Below are positions 1 to 11,861 of a stretch of 64,000 bases of DNA, in pieces. The translations under genes were made by a program, and so were the position numbers. Below the pieces are notes generated by a model. That model was not told the origin of the DNA. It worked only from the letters and a program-made list of their open reading frames with translations, and searched no databases. Origin of the DNA: Onchidella celtica (lineage: Eukaryota; Mollusca; Gastropoda; Systellommatophora; Onchidiidae). Every line of letters starts with the position of its first letter. The stretch's first letter is position 1. Location: assembly GCA_963931925.1 (NCBI GenBank), contig OZ007569.1:46384521-46448520 (forward strand), in the 5' to 3' direction.

Positions 1-127
1 GTGCAAGAGTAAATAAAGGCTTCATCTCTTTACGCGCCCGTCTCTTCTTTGAACAATTTTTAGAGCCCTGTTCAAAGTATTCCCATGAAGACAACTAAAA
101 ACACCAAGAAATGCGTAGACCTACTTT

Positions 128-262
128 AGTGTAGATCAGATCTACTCACTCACTCTCTCTCTCTTCTGGTCTCTCTCCTTCCCTTTCTCTCTGTCTCCTC
201 CAGTCTCTCTGCATCTCTTCTTCTGCCCCTCTCTCTCTCTCTCTTCCTTCTCCCTTTCTCTC
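128..262. repeat. CT-rich microsatellite in the copy A 5' flank
   Basis: Long runs of CT with interruptions. The same tract is at about 13695-13820 in copy B with a few extra CT units, which is an expected length difference between duplicates. Confidence 0.85.
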
Positions 263-714
263 GGTGCATGTGTGTATGGTTCTTTAATGTTACATATTTT
301 TTATATACAAGTACAACAATATTTTTTTAACTTTTCACTGACAATTTTACTTTTCTTGTGTTCAACAGTGGGACACTGAACTGGTTCCGCCTCATGCGTT
401 CTCTTAAGCAGGCCATACACAACACAGTTATAGAACTGTACGCGGCCTGCGAATGGCCTCTCGACGGCCGGCGGGCAATCCGCCGATGGCCTCCCGGCGA
501 CCTTGTACTTTCACTGGAGACGTTCAGTTCAAAATCAGAACAAAACGCCTGGCCTGTCGACGGCCTCCTAAATTCAAGCCACGCCAGAAATTTAACAGTC
601 GGCCTCCGGGACTAGATACTAGTTGCTCAAGATAAATGAATAACAAAGTCAAAATTCTGTAAATATGACTTTATAATCTTCAACAGCATCAACTTTTAGT
701 GCGTTTTGATACCA

Positions 715-790
715 AACATTAATATAATAATAATAATAATAATATTACTTCTACTACTACTACTATTACTACCACTACTACTACTTTATT
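715..790. repeat. ATA/CTA trinucleotide microsatellite inside Harbinger A
   Basis: (AAT)n passes into (ACT)n. A homologous and longer tract is at about 1985-2085 in element B. Confidence 0.85.
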
Positions 791-989
791 ATCCGTCGAG
801 AAAAAAGGGTGGAAAGGGGGCGGGGGGGGGGGGCGATGCGTGTAATGTGTGTTCGCATGGTAGGCCTACAGTGGAAAAATGTCCACCCAAAACTACTCAG
901 CCAGCCAGCAAGGGATGATGCAATGAGGCGATAGAAGATGATTGCATCGTATCTATTTATAGACTGGCAAGGGTGAATCAAGAGTCGTA

Positions 990-1215
990 TTGGAAGTTCG
1001 TGCGTTGAAACAAAAAAAATGTCTATTCTGTAGAATTATCATTCAGTCCGTAGATAAACAAAACAACAGGATCATTGTTTCTTGGACAAGAGAGCAGACA
1101 TTAGAATTCATCCAAAAATATAGGAGCAATGAATGTCTTTGGAAGATAAAGTCTAAAGAATACAGCAACAAACAGATGAAAGATCAAGCCTATGCCACTC
1201 TCGTAGAATTTGCAA
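990..1215 (+). pseudogene. MADF/Myb-like DNA-binding protein fragment of Harbinger
   Basis: The frame reads WTREQTLEFIQKYRSNECLW and then a lysine-rich stretch ending in DQAYATLVEF. This is the pattern of a MADF domain (tryptophan, a leucine/phenylalanine helix, 'LW', then 'Y.nK..kd.A...l'). Harbinger transposons carry such a protein beside the transposase, where it helps transposase enter the nucleus and bind the ends (family knowledge). Only the N-terminal domain is left; the frame stops at 1244 just past the junction with the transposase fragment. A more decayed copy of the same segment is at about 2400-2490 in element B. Confidence 0.6.
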
Positions 1216-1249
1216 AGAGCATTGTTTTTCTATTAGGGGACTGACTATC

Positions 1250-1440
1250 TCCAGCAGGCGATAATATATTTCCTCATCCATACGAAGATAATTTTGGAGA
1301 TCAATGGAATAAGGCGTCAATTCTTTCAAAAGACGAGTGTGGCTGTGCTTACTCCGCCGAAGAAGCAACGATCTTGTTCTCTCCTTTTTCCTCAACAAAA
1401 AACTCACTGTTAAGCAAGCTAATGCAACCTGCAACCTCAT
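1250..1440 (-). pseudogene. Harbinger transposase N-terminal fragment
   Basis: The minus-strand frame contains 'RLLKELTPYSIDLQNYLRMD' followed by 'EEIYYRLLEIVSPLIEKQ', the characteristic stretch before the DDE domain of PIF/Harbinger transposases. After 'EKQ' the similarity ends where the MADF fragment begins on the other strand. The catalytic DDE domain is absent, so the fragment cannot encode an active enzyme. Confidence 0.65.
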
Positions 1441-1667
1441 TTTGAGGAGAAGCCATTGTGATTTTTGATTTAGTGCATAGGCCTGTGGCCTGTGAACTGT
1501 GTAGTGTGTGGCTTCAAAGAATCCTGAGCGTGAGACTGCCTCTCGTCCATCCGCAGGTCATCGGGAGGCCGCCCGGAGGAAGCCTCTCGTCCATCGAAAG
1601 GCCGCCGGGAGGACGCGTACAGTTCCGGCCTCTGGCCTTCCAACTGTGTAGTGTATGGCCCGCTTTA

Positions 1668-3057
1668 AGCGGGCCATACACTACACAGTTAAAGAACTGC
1701 ACGCGGCCTGCGGTTGGCCTCTCGACGGCCGGCGGGCAATCCGCCGACGGCCTCCCGGCGACCTTGTACTTTCACTGGAGACGTTCAGTTCAAAATCAGA
1801 ACAAAACGTCTGGCCTGTCGGCGGCCTCCTGAATTCAAGCCAGGCCAGAAATTTAACAGTCGGCCTCCGAGACTAGATACTGGTTGCTCAAAATAAATGT
1901 ATAACAAAGTCAAAATTATGTAAATATGACTTTAGAATCTTCAACAGCATCAAATGTTAGTGCGATTTGATACCAAACATTAAAATGATAATAATAATGA
2001 TAATAATAATAGTAATAATAATAATAATAATGATAATAATAATGATAATATTACCACTACTAGTTCTACTACTACTACTACTTTATTATCCGACGAGATA
2101 AAAAGGTGGAAAAGGAGGTGGGGTGGGGGGGGGGGCTATGCATGTAGTGTGTGTACTAGTAGTCCTACAGAGGAAAAATTTCCATCCAAAACTAGTCAGC
2201 CAGCCAGCAAGGGAAAGAGAGGGGTGAATTTCAATGAGACGATAGAAGATGATTGCATCGTATCTATTTATAGACTGACAAGGGTGAATCAAGAGTCGTA
2301 TTAGAAGTTCATGCTTTGAAACAAACGAATAATCTATTCTGTGCAATTATCATTCAGTCCGTAGATAAACAAAACAACAGGATCACACAGCTTCTTGGCC
2401 AAAAATATAGGAGCAATGGATGTCTTTGGAAGATAAAGTCTAAAGAATACAGCAACAAACAGATGAAAGATCAAGCCTATGCCACTCCGTAGAATTTGCA
2501 AAGTTCATTGATCCTCAATCCGGTCGGGAGACATAATTAAAAAAGTAAATAACTTTCGTATTGCATTCCGAAAGGAGCTCAAGAAAGTGGAAAGTTCAAA
2601 GATTTCTGGCAATGGTGCAAACGAAATATATGTGCCACAACTATGGTATTTTGAAGAACTCATGTTCCTCAGAGACCAAGATATTCCTCAGAGACCAAGA
2701 TTGTCCAACATCGGCTAATCACAGCCAGGAGCTACTGACTCACAGAACGATCTTGTTCTCTTCCGTTTCCTCAACAACAACAACAACAACAAACAAAAAA
2801 ACACAAAAAACTGCTAAGCAAGCTAATTAATGCAACTTCATTTTGAGAAGAAGCTATTTGGATTATGTGCATAGGCCTGTGGCCTGTGAACTTTGTAGTG
2901 TGTGGGTTCAAAGAAGCCGAGCGTGAGGCTGCCTCTCGTCCATGCGCAGGCCATCGGGAGGCCGCCCGGAGGCTGTCTCTCGTCCATCGGAAGGCCGCCG
3001 GGGGGACGCGTACAGTTAAGGCCTCTGGCCTTTGAACTGTGTAGTGTATGGCCCGCT
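1668..3057. mobile_element. PIF/Harbinger DNA transposon B, directly abutting A
   Basis: It starts AGCGGGCCATACACTACACA right after the TTA at 1665-1667 and ends in the inverse sequence before TTA 3058-3060. Internal order matches element A: GC-rich ends, trinucleotide microsatellite, decayed MADF segment, remnants of the transposase start at about 2750-2880. Elements A and B therefore form a head-to-tail pair with one shared TTA, occupying the single TTA that is empty in copy B. Confidence 0.85.
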
Positions 3058-3367
3058 TTACCTTTCCGTGCAGGCTGACATTTCCTCGCGCGTCACTGTC
3101 ACACGCATTGCGTAGTTTATTTTTATTTTCTTATTCAACCCTTGGGTTTTTCTCGTGTTCATATTCGCAACGACAACAAGTAAGTCTACACGTTTTCTAT
3201 CCTCGCCAGTGGTGTTTTGTCTGTTGTGTTATATCGCATGTCCTCAGCTGGACGATATACAACAGTTAATATTCAAAGGCTGTATCCGGAGTCCTTCACG
3301 TGAACCTACTGAGTTGTGAAAAAACGAAAAGTGTTTAATACTCTAGTTCCTTCCCGGCCAGCTAACA

Positions 3368-6300
3368 ATGTCTTTGGCTGCTGCAGTGCTGGTTCTGGTA
3401 GTGTTTGTACAATGGTGAGTAAGATCGTCCTTTAAGCTGCTTGTCTTTATTTGTTGTTGTTGTTTATTTGTGTTGTTGTTTTTTTCTTTCACGTGGGAGA
3501 AGGCAGAGTGGGAGTTGTGGAAATATAGTGAAAGAACGAATGGCCTGTTTCGATATTCTTTGTCTCGGGTAATGTGCTCTGTTGTGTTTTGGACTACTTA
3601 AAGTTAAACTTTACACAAGACCCCCCCCCCCATCCCCCTAATGGGCGTTATGGCCTGCTTTATTTTTTGTCCAGTTTCCATTTTGGTATGACCAAAAGAG
3701 ACTGTAAGTCACAAAAACTCACACAATAAGATGTAGTAGATTTCATTCTGTGTCAAAAAATGAGTTTGACCAACATTGAAATGTACGATCTTTTTCGGTA
3801 AAACGACAGTATTATAATTCATTCCAAATAAATTCCAAATATTCACACGAATTGTCTTAAGTCGAGGGACTTTTCTCCCCGACCTTGTTGACACTACTGC
3901 CCTTTGTAGGGCTCTGACCAACGCTGAGACACCCCCGCCCCCAAAAATGAAAACAAAACAAAAAAACTTCAAACTTCCATATAATCTCTCCCCTGTAGGC
4001 ATTGCTCTCGTGTCTATTTTTGGCTGGAGATGTCATCAACAAAGTAGTTAAGAAAATATCTTTCTCAGTTCTCCATACCCACACAATGTACCAAAGAAGT
4101 ACACTTTTGCCGCTCCGAAGTTGTCTATGTTTTGGTTTTTCTATGTTAGATTCAAGTATACTTATGTACCATCTCCTTTTCTCCGACGTTTCAGGGATCA
4201 AGTCTCTAGTAAACTTGTGAACAATCCCGCCATAGAGGAAAACGTTATGTCGTTGTTTCCTGGACTGTTCAAGACAGATGGAGAAGTCGAGACGATCAGG
4301 AAAGCGCAGCAACTTGAAGATCAGTTGGGGATACCTGGCTTTGAGAAATCTAGAAAGAAGGTTGGTATCCTGGTCCGCACTTTACGAATAAAACAAACTC
4401 TTTATATCCAATGTTCTTTGTCCATGCAGTTTCAATGCAGAATCTCCAAATATTCATGCGTTTTTTTTGTAAGACTATACTTCCCAAAGGGGCGATTAAA
4501 TAAGCATTTAGACGTTTGATTTCAATTGTGGGATGGGAAAATTAATGTTTTAGTTTGTTTCACTTGATGTTACTCCACAGAAATTATGGATTTTGTTCTG
4601 TCTTTCCTCGGAAAGTCCGAGGCATCACGGGCGCATGGAAATTTGGAATATTGAGACAAACCAAAACAATAAATGACACAGCTGCGAAACCAAAATTCCA
4701 GCTCATCCTTTGATCAATTTCATATTTTATTTCGTCTTTCCACATATCATCATTTTGAACATTCATAATGTGGCACTACCTATGGATGGCTTGCAAAGCA
4801 TCATGATCAGTATCTCAGTTCCGGTTGATCAATGTGAATGTTAAATAAACCTATCACTAATGAAAGGGACACTACTTGTCATTTCAGAGCGGATTTCCTT
4901 ATCTCTTCGTTAACAGCAACTCCACCCAACAGCCACAACATCAAAATGTGTAATATGTGTTTTCCTTTTTCTTCATCTCTCCTTCTGAATCGTCATTCCT
5001 TATCGTCTTGATCCAATTCTTAGTGGAAAATCAAATGAGATAACATTAACAAAACTTATTGCACGTTAACACTTTACATTTTTTTTTCATCTTTTATTTG
5101 CTTTTTTTTTCCTTTCTTGTTCTTCTTCGTTTTTGTATCCAACACCATCACATTCTTTTGTGCATTCCTTTTTCATCGGTTTAGTTAATATCATCTCCAG
5201 CGAAGTTTAAATTTCGTCTCTGTTCAAAATGTACTGAAGGATGACAATGATACTGGCTAGCCTGCGAAAGCCGGGGTTTGTAACTTGAAGCAGTATGACT
5301 CGATCGTTTGTGTGGGTATAACGGGTTTTGTTTCTTTGAAAATAAAGCAGGACCCGTCGAGCGGACCGTTTAAAATTTATTCCAGTTTTTTAACTTTTAA
5401 GATTGATCAGCGGATCTTCAAATTGCCACTAGCAGTCCACAGTGCATTACTATTCACGTCGGTTCATCCAGCCTAACACATAAATACTTTTACTGGGCCT
5501 TGAGACGAAATTCTCAACCTTGGGGTATGCGGAGACATTTTCGGCTGAGTGTTGTTGGGGGAACAGCGACAATGACAACAATAGCCACATGCACACACAT
5601 AAAATCTACGGCGAGTTTGGTTTCAGATGCAGCGAGACCTTCTCACTATGCACTGTTTTTTTTTACTACCTTGATAAGTGTTGTATTTTCTCGCCCTTCC
5701 TGTGCATATATGAGTGTCAGAGGGAGAGAGAGAAAGAAAGAGAGACAGAGGGAGAGAAAGAACAAATTAAAGGGAAAGGATTGGGTGGGTGAGGTTTAAC
5801 CTGTGCTCAGATTTTGGCAGGGGCCGCAAAGCAAGAAAAACTTGAAAACCTCAGAATCAAAGTAAATAATACATATAAAATACATTCTTAAAATTTCATT
5901 TGAATGAAAAAAATGTAAACTTAATTAAAGGGGCGGGGGGGGGGGAGGGGGAGAATCAGTCTAATTGCGATGCAGCAACTTTTTTTTTATTGCAGTTACA
6001 TCCTTGTTGAATTTACAGTTACCTCCATGATCTGCACACGTTCCCCTTTAAAAGAAAATCTGCCTCCCTGCCCTTGCCGAAGACCTATGAAAACTTTTGT
6101 TTTAAATAAACAGGCAATTTTCTTGGAAAGTTTTCTCAGAATGTTTGTACCGATTACTTGAAATTCTCATGCCAGCACTAGCCTTGAAGAAATTTGCTGC
6201 ATGTGCTTCATCATGTTACAGTTAAATAAAGGTGAACAAAACTGGATATAAATCCCAGAATGTTCAATACAATTACATACGCCAGCACAGAGGAATGCAA

Positions 6301-9300
6301 CTTATAACAAGTTGTTTTCCCTCTGTGTATGCTTGTTGTCTCTGCGTGTGGGCGCTTTGGGGGGGGGGGGGGGGTGGGGGGGAGCAGTGAAGATATCATA
6401 AAAGTCCATGCCCAACGAACTTGAATCAGTTTGATTTAAAACAAAAGCTGATGTAATCTGCAAAACAAAATCAAAACAAAATTATGTCTTGTAATCTTTG
6501 AAAATTTAATCAATGATCGATTATACGTAAATCTTTGTTGTCAAGACAATTAGAAACTCTTGACAATTCCAAAGATCCAAAGATCAGAGAAATGGCGGGA
6601 ACAACAACATCAGTATACCTGCACATAGAGCAGCAGAAAGTAGAATGGTTTGGACATCTTTTACGAATGCCGATCTCCCAGTTGGCAAATCATGCATACA
6701 ATGTGCGGTTCTTTGGACCAGTGGCGTCAAAGAAGCTCTGGCAACCCACGGCATTATGCCAAAACCGATTTCCCAGCTGGCTGCAGACCGAAAGTTCTTT
6801 CTTCCTGCGACGCTATGGATGGTCCAAGCAGATTGAAAAAACGAAGGAAAGACAATTCCTAAGGCCACTCAAAATGGATTTCTTCCTTACTGCATGGGCG
6901 TCCTGGGTATTTGCCCAAGGTCCCCAAGGGCTCCAGGCATGCAAATTTCTGAGTAATGGCATAGGGGACGAGTAGCAGTTTATTGCTTTATCCATCGGGA
7001 GGGAGGGGCATAATGATGTTAAGATGGCCCTGATTTCCTAGTGTGTCCTACCAAAATGTCAGACGTTTAGAGATAATATTAAATGCAACATATACTTTTT
7101 ACTATCTTTCTCTCATTTGTTTCAAGCCACCAGGGAAGTCGGGAAGACCCAGTGGAGGAAGACCCAATGTCATCTTACACGGCTGCTGCAGATCGTAAGT
7201 GACATTGTCAGCCCTCTTTACGGCTTTTTCACTATTTTCATATTGAATTTCTGTTTTTCTTTCAAACCATACAAAAACTTAATTGATATTTTTAATTTCA
7301 TGCTCAGCGGTGACAGCAATTATATATATATATGGCCTTTAGCGTCTTTACAGACGGTCTTAGCAGCTAGAATATTCACTTTCACTTTGACTGACAGCTT
7401 CTCTCGTGGCTTATTCTACCAATGTTTGACCCGAGAGTGCGATGGCAGTGATTGCAGGTCAGTCTTTTGGGTTCACTTTGGCGAGTGTTTTCATTCCGCC
7501 TCTGTCGTTTTGTCAGGTATGTTTCTTTTGCCTTGAAGTCTATTGCGAGCGTGCCACTGCGCAATTTTTGTCTCCGTCTGCTTCGATCATTTGCAAGGTT
7601 CTCCTATTCATTGGGGTCGATGTTGAATGCTTTCATCGTGACCTTGCAAGTGTCTTTGAATCGCAGATGTGGCCTACCTCTGGGTCGGTTGCCAGTAGCA
7701 AGTTCCCCGTAGAGAATTTGTCTGGGGATGCGATCATTTTCCATACGGTGGAGATGTCCAAGCCACCGCAGTCTTTTTTTGCCTAGGAGAGCCTGAGTTG
7801 ATGGAATGTTGGCTCGGCTCAGAACTTCGATATTTGAGATCCTGTCTTGCCACTTGATCTTGAGAATTTTGCGTAGGCAGCGCAGGTGGAAGGAGTTGAG
7901 GGATCTTTCATGTTTGGAGTAGGTGGTCCATGTCTCTGAGCCATACAGCAGGGTGCTTAGGACGCAAGTTTGGTACACGAGTACCTTTGTTTTGATGGTC
8001 AGCTTGCTATTGTTCCACACCCTTTTTGAGAGTTTGCCAAAAGCTGTGGCCGCCTTTCCTATTCTGGCATTTATTTCAGTTGTTATGTCTGTGCTACCAC
8101 TGATGGTTGAGCCTAGGTAGCAGAATTTTCCCACTTGCTCCAGAGGAGAGCCATTCAGCATGATTGGGTTGGGGTTTCTCAAGCCTTGTGTCAAAACTAC
8201 AGTTTTTGAGACACTGATCTTTAGCATGAATTTGTCACAGGCTTTGGCAAGGCTATTGATGAGAGCCTGGAGCGTGGTTTCATCGTGGGCCACGATTGCA
8301 GCATCATCTGCGAAGAGGAGCTCTTGTAACATAATATGCTCTGTACGAGATTTTGCTTTTAGTCTGGCAACATTAAAAATGGAGCCGTCCACTCTGGTGT
8401 TAATAAGTACTCCACTTGAACATTGACCAAAGGCATTCTTGAGTAGGGCTGCAAAATATATACCAAATAAGGTAGGAGCAAGAACACATCCCTGCTTCAC
8501 ACCGCTGTTTACAGCAAATGAATTGGATGTGCAGCCCTCAAAGTTGACACATGCCCTCATGTCAGTGTGGAAGGATGCAATAAGTTTTAGCAATGTTGGT
8601 GGACAGCCTATGGATTTAAGGACTGCATACAGGCCAGATCGGCTTACGGTGTCGAAAGCCTTTGTTAGGTCCACAAAGCATGTTATAAGCGGCCTGTTTT
8701 GTTCTTTACATTTTTCTTGGATTTGCCGAAGTGCAAATATCATGTCAATAGTTGATCGTTTGCTTCGAAAGCCACATTGTGTTTCTGGTAAGACTTTTTC
8801 CGCCAGTTGTTGAAGGCGGCAGAGGATGACGCGAGCAAAAGCCTTTCCAGTAATGCTGAGGAGGGATATGCCTCGATAGTTGTTGCAGTCGCCTTTGTCT
8901 CCTTTGTTCTTGTAAAGTGTGACAATTTTGAAGTCTCTCATATTGTCACAAATCCCAGACTGGGAGATGTAATAAGTATGACAGGACAACAATCACGAAC
9001 AACAAGTTTAACACTTAACAGAACAACCCATCAGACTCACACATTTATTAAACATAATTATACATATAATAGCGCAATTACATACATTATATTATTGAAA
9101 TGCACTGCCGTACAACGGCCTTATTCTCACACACACTCTCCCTCGGATCCACAATCCGGTAGTTACTCCTAAAGGCACTTCGGCCTCAGCCTCTCCCCTC
9201 AGGGTCTTAATAACACATTAGTAATTTACTGGCACCGCAGTCTCTCAATATCCCCTTCCTATTGTCATACACCTTAGCACTCCCCTAGCACCTCAGCAGG

Positions 9301-10867
9301 GCAATAACACATTATTATTTCCATAGCCATCAACATGGCAACAACATAGTATCAGTTCACTAGCCTATCAACATGGCAACAATATAGTATCAGTTCACTA
9401 GCCTATCAACATGGCAACAATATAGTATCTCATTCACTCTCATATCTACGTCCCTGTCCGTGGCCTGACTGCCACGACTTTATGTGCCTCTACTGATATT
9501 TTTAATTTCATGCTCAGCGGTGACAGCAAATATACCATAATCATATATCTTAAAATATCAAATCTTAACCTAGAGGGCTCTGTAGGTATGCTTTAGGAAA
9601 TAAATTTCTGAACCATTATCTGAAATCAATAAAAAAAAAAAAAAAAACATATCTTTCAGTTATCTTTACCCTGTCTTTAAATAAGTGAAACTCTTGCAGT
9701 CACTGAAAACTTTCAATGCCCGTGTTTTGCTGTTTGCAGGGAGCACAAGTTGGAAAACTTCTCCTGCCTGAAAAATGTTGAGGGCGTAATGGTTGGAATC
9801 GTGGAATTTCCCAATCTTAAACAATATTTTCAGGTGGACACGTGCGAGTAAGTATGGATAGGTTTTGTGTATTTGTATGTTCTACCACAACAGAGGAAGG
9901 ATTGGGGAGAGATACCTGTAGTCAGCAAAGTGGAATGTGTAGTGACACAAAGTGATAGACCATTCAAAAATTTGTCCATTTTATTTTTCTAAATGATGTT
10001 CTTCTCTTTTTGTTTTTCACAAATTTCATTCCTTCCTCTTGAAATTGTCCATCTCTCTTTCCCTTCCCTCGTCCTTCACATTCCCTTCCGTTGTTGCTCT
10101 TTCGTCCATGCTTGCTCTCCCTCCGAGCTCATTCTTTCTCTTTCACATTCCTCCTTTATTTTCTTTCTTCTGTTCATTCTCTCTTTGTTTTTATTTTTCG
10201 TCCTTTCATCTTTTGCCTTAGCGACTATCCTGTCTGCTCTTCTGTTCTAACCTTCAACATCCTTTTTCCTTTGGCTGCCGACCTCTCTTCGTCTCAGTCT
10301 AGCTTCCTCTTGACTTGCCTTTTCACTATTTCCTCCCAACCTTACTAAATGAATCATGTAGCATTGAATTATAATTAGGTCATTCTAATCAAAGACTTGG
10401 AATAATGTAAAGAGGCTGGCCCATGATAGAGAGGGATGGAAAGTGTTTGTTGGTGGCCTATACCCTGATCCAGGGTGAGAAAGGCAATGATGATGATGAT
10501 TCTAATCAAATACCCATGATCTTGCAGAACGGCGCCCAATTGCCAAACCTGTGGTTGTGCACAAGAGAGTCGTCTCCATACAGCTCTAACTTCGAAGGAC
10601 GACAATGTTCAGTTTGAATTGGTATTTGCACCCACTGTTTGCAGATGTTACAATAATTTACTCAGAAGATCTCGGCCTGGGCGCGGACGTCATGAGTGTG
10701 ATGACGCATTTGGAGAGGATGAGCTGGTGGAAGATGATTTAGATGCAATTGTCTCGCAGAGTGAACTTGAGCAAAGGCTTTCAAACTCAATAGGAAACAA
10801 AGTCTTGGACAAGAACGAGGAAGAAGAACATAGGACACATACTCCCTCCGATGATAAAATCTGCTAA
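3368..10867 (+). CDS. Secreted cystine-knot ligand, neurotrophin/Spaetzle-like, copy A
   Basis: Five coding exons join in one frame: 3368-3414, 4195-4360, 7127-7194, 9740-9847 and 10528-10867, giving about 242 residues. Exon 1 encodes a hydrophobic signal peptide (M-S-L-A-A-A then L/V-rich). Exon 2 looks like a pro-region. The mature part has the cysteine order of the NGF/Spaetzle fold: a cysteine pair in exon 3, 'KQYFQVDTCE' at the end of exon 4, 'NCQTCGC' and then 'FELVFAPTVCRCY' in exon 5. These ligands are secreted dimers acting on Trk- or Toll-type receptors (family knowledge). Splice phases (2,0,2,2) agree in both copies; the exon 2 donor GTTGGT is weak. Exon 5 carries about 112 extra nucleotides compared with copy B, which adds an acidic tail and shifts the frame to a different end. 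The exact family is an inference from the motif pattern. Confidence 0.65.
6540..6900 (+). mobile_element. Possible LINE 3' coding fragment in copy A intron
   Basis: The frame contains 'YLHIEQQKVEWFGHLLRMP', which resembles the 'WFGH..RMP' region near the C-terminus of endonuclease-type LINE proteins. The rest is not recognisable. The same fragment is at about 22365-22725 in copy B, so it predates the duplication. Confidence 0.45.
7326..8943 (-). mobile_element. LINE 3' half in copy A, nearly identical to copy B
   Basis: This matches 23150-24768 almost base for base. It starts after GACAGCAATTATA (7313-7325) and ends at the CATAT (8939-8943) that marks the insertion point of the LTR element. 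The endonuclease half is missing. The open frame is broken by a TGG to TAG change (codon at 7604-7606 on minus) that copy B lacks. Confidence 0.9.
7382..8943 (-). pseudogene. Reverse transcriptase of truncated LINE (copy A)
   Basis: The frame has the LINE reverse-transcriptase signatures 'YRGISLLSITGKAF', 'FVDLTKAFDTVSR', 'SGVKQGCVLAPTLF' and the catalytic 'LLFADDAAIVAH'. Downstream are 'RWLGHLHRM' and a terminal Cys/His finger 'CNHCHRTLGSNIGRISHERSC' split from the main frame by the TAG at 7604-7606. With no endonuclease and a premature stop it is dead. It differs from the copy B version at only about two positions in 1.6 kb. Confidence 0.85.
8944..9495 (-). mobile_element. Partial LTR of the Gmr1-like element (copy A)
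   Basis: This is the first 552 bases of the 913-bp LTR found at 24769-25681, starting with TGTCACAAATCC and breaking off at 'GCCTCTACTG'. Directly after the break comes a 35-bp direct repeat (9495-9529) of the intron sequence that precedes the LINE (7285-7319). Confidence 0.9.
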
Positions 10868-11123
10868 TCCGGCCCGACAAAATTTACACAAAAAGGATTT
10901 GTTAAAAACTGGTTCAAATGAACCATGCGTGATGAAAATACACAGCTGTATTTTTTTTTTCTGCTTGAAACATAACTCTTCAATGGTAATAAAATTATTT
11001 TCCTTCCAAAACTAACATTTAATGCAGGACATTGTATATCTGGACATTTTGTCACCCTTGATTTTCGATGATAAAATCTGCTAACCCGCGTCTCTGCTAT
11101 GACATCTTCACCCGTGACGCCTA

Positions 11124-11790
11124 TTGTCAATGTCAGTTATATTATCTCACCCCTGTCTCCTGTTACTTATTGTGATATCTTCACCCCTTTTTCCTTTTGA
11201 TTGTAATGATATTGTAAACCCTGTTTCCTATCGTCTCCTATTGTCTCCATTATGCCATATTTATCCTTGTCTCCTCTTGTCTCTTCTAATGATATCTTCA
11301 CCTTTGTCTCCAGTTGTCTATACTGATGACATCTTCATCCTTGTCTCCTGTTGTCTCTACTGATGATATCTTCACCTTTGTCTCCTGTTGTCTCTAATAT
11401 TATATCTTCTCCCCTGTTTCCTATTGTCTTTGCTGTGTATCTTCGCCGATGTTTCTTGTTGTCCCTACTAATGATATCTTCACCCTGGTCTCCTGTTCTC
11501 TATGACTTGATATCTTCTCCCCTGACTCCTGTTGTCTGAGCTAATGACATCATCATCTCCGTTGTCCTTACTAATAAATAATATCTATATCCCTGTCTTC
11601 CCTTGTCTCTACTATAATATCTTCACAACTGTCTCCTGTTGTCGCTGTTATATCTTCACCCCTGTTGCTTGTTGTCTCTGCTATAATACCTTCACAACTG
11701 TCTCCTGTAGTCTATGCTATAATATCTTCAGTCTCTTGTTGTTTCTGCTATAATATCTTCACACCTGTCTCCTGTTGTACACGTTGCAAT
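11124..11790. repeat. 36-bp minisatellite downstream of gene A
   Basis: Degenerate units built around 'ATCTTCACCCTTGTCTCCTG' repeat at about 36-bp intervals for about 19 units. The same family follows gene B, where it is far longer. Confidence 0.85.
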
Positions 11791-11861
11791 TCGACTGCAG
11801 GCCGACTGACGACCAACGTAAATCCAAAACTGATCCGGTTTAACTGTACGTGTAATACCCC

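Larger units (their letters stand above)
407..1664. mobile_element. PIF/Harbinger DNA transposon A, internally deleted
   Basis: The element is bounded by TTA (404-406) and TTA (1665-1667), the 3-bp target duplication typical of Harbinger. Its left end reads AGCAGGCCATACAC and its right end is the inverse, GTGTATGGCCCGCT. GC-rich subrepeats of the 'GGCCTC..CGGCCGGCGGG' type line both ends. Inside are a MADF-domain reading frame on plus and a transposase N-terminal fragment on minus, the usual two-gene set of the superfamily, each cut short where they meet. Copy B has the unoccupied site with a single TTA at 18474-18476. The element is therefore a non-autonomous deletion derivative inserted after the duplication. 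Confidence 0.85.
1..11790. repeat. Segmental duplication, copy A (continues left of the window)
   Basis: Bases 1-406 match 13557-13933 plus 18441-18476, and 3061-11790 match 18477 to about 36900 in the same order and orientation. The copy contains a complete five-exon ligand gene. By eye the match varies: about 1% difference near exon 1, roughly 5% around exon 4, about 12% just before exon 3, and almost none from 7160 to 9495. Copy-specific insertions are the Harbinger pair here, and a Gypsy element, a SINE and most of a LINE/LTR nest in copy B. The right end lies in a 36-bp minisatellite. Two haplotypes wrongly joined end to end would look similar. Confidence 0.85.

Noticed and set aside
358-635. 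Arg/Pro-rich ORFs near the left end and again at 1458-1896
   Set aside because: They are readings of the GC-rich subterminal repeats of the Harbinger elements.
10423-10617. Alternative frame over ligand exon 5 (copy A)
   Set aside because: It is out of phase with the exon 4 donor. The phase-matched frame keeps all cysteines and aligns with copy B.
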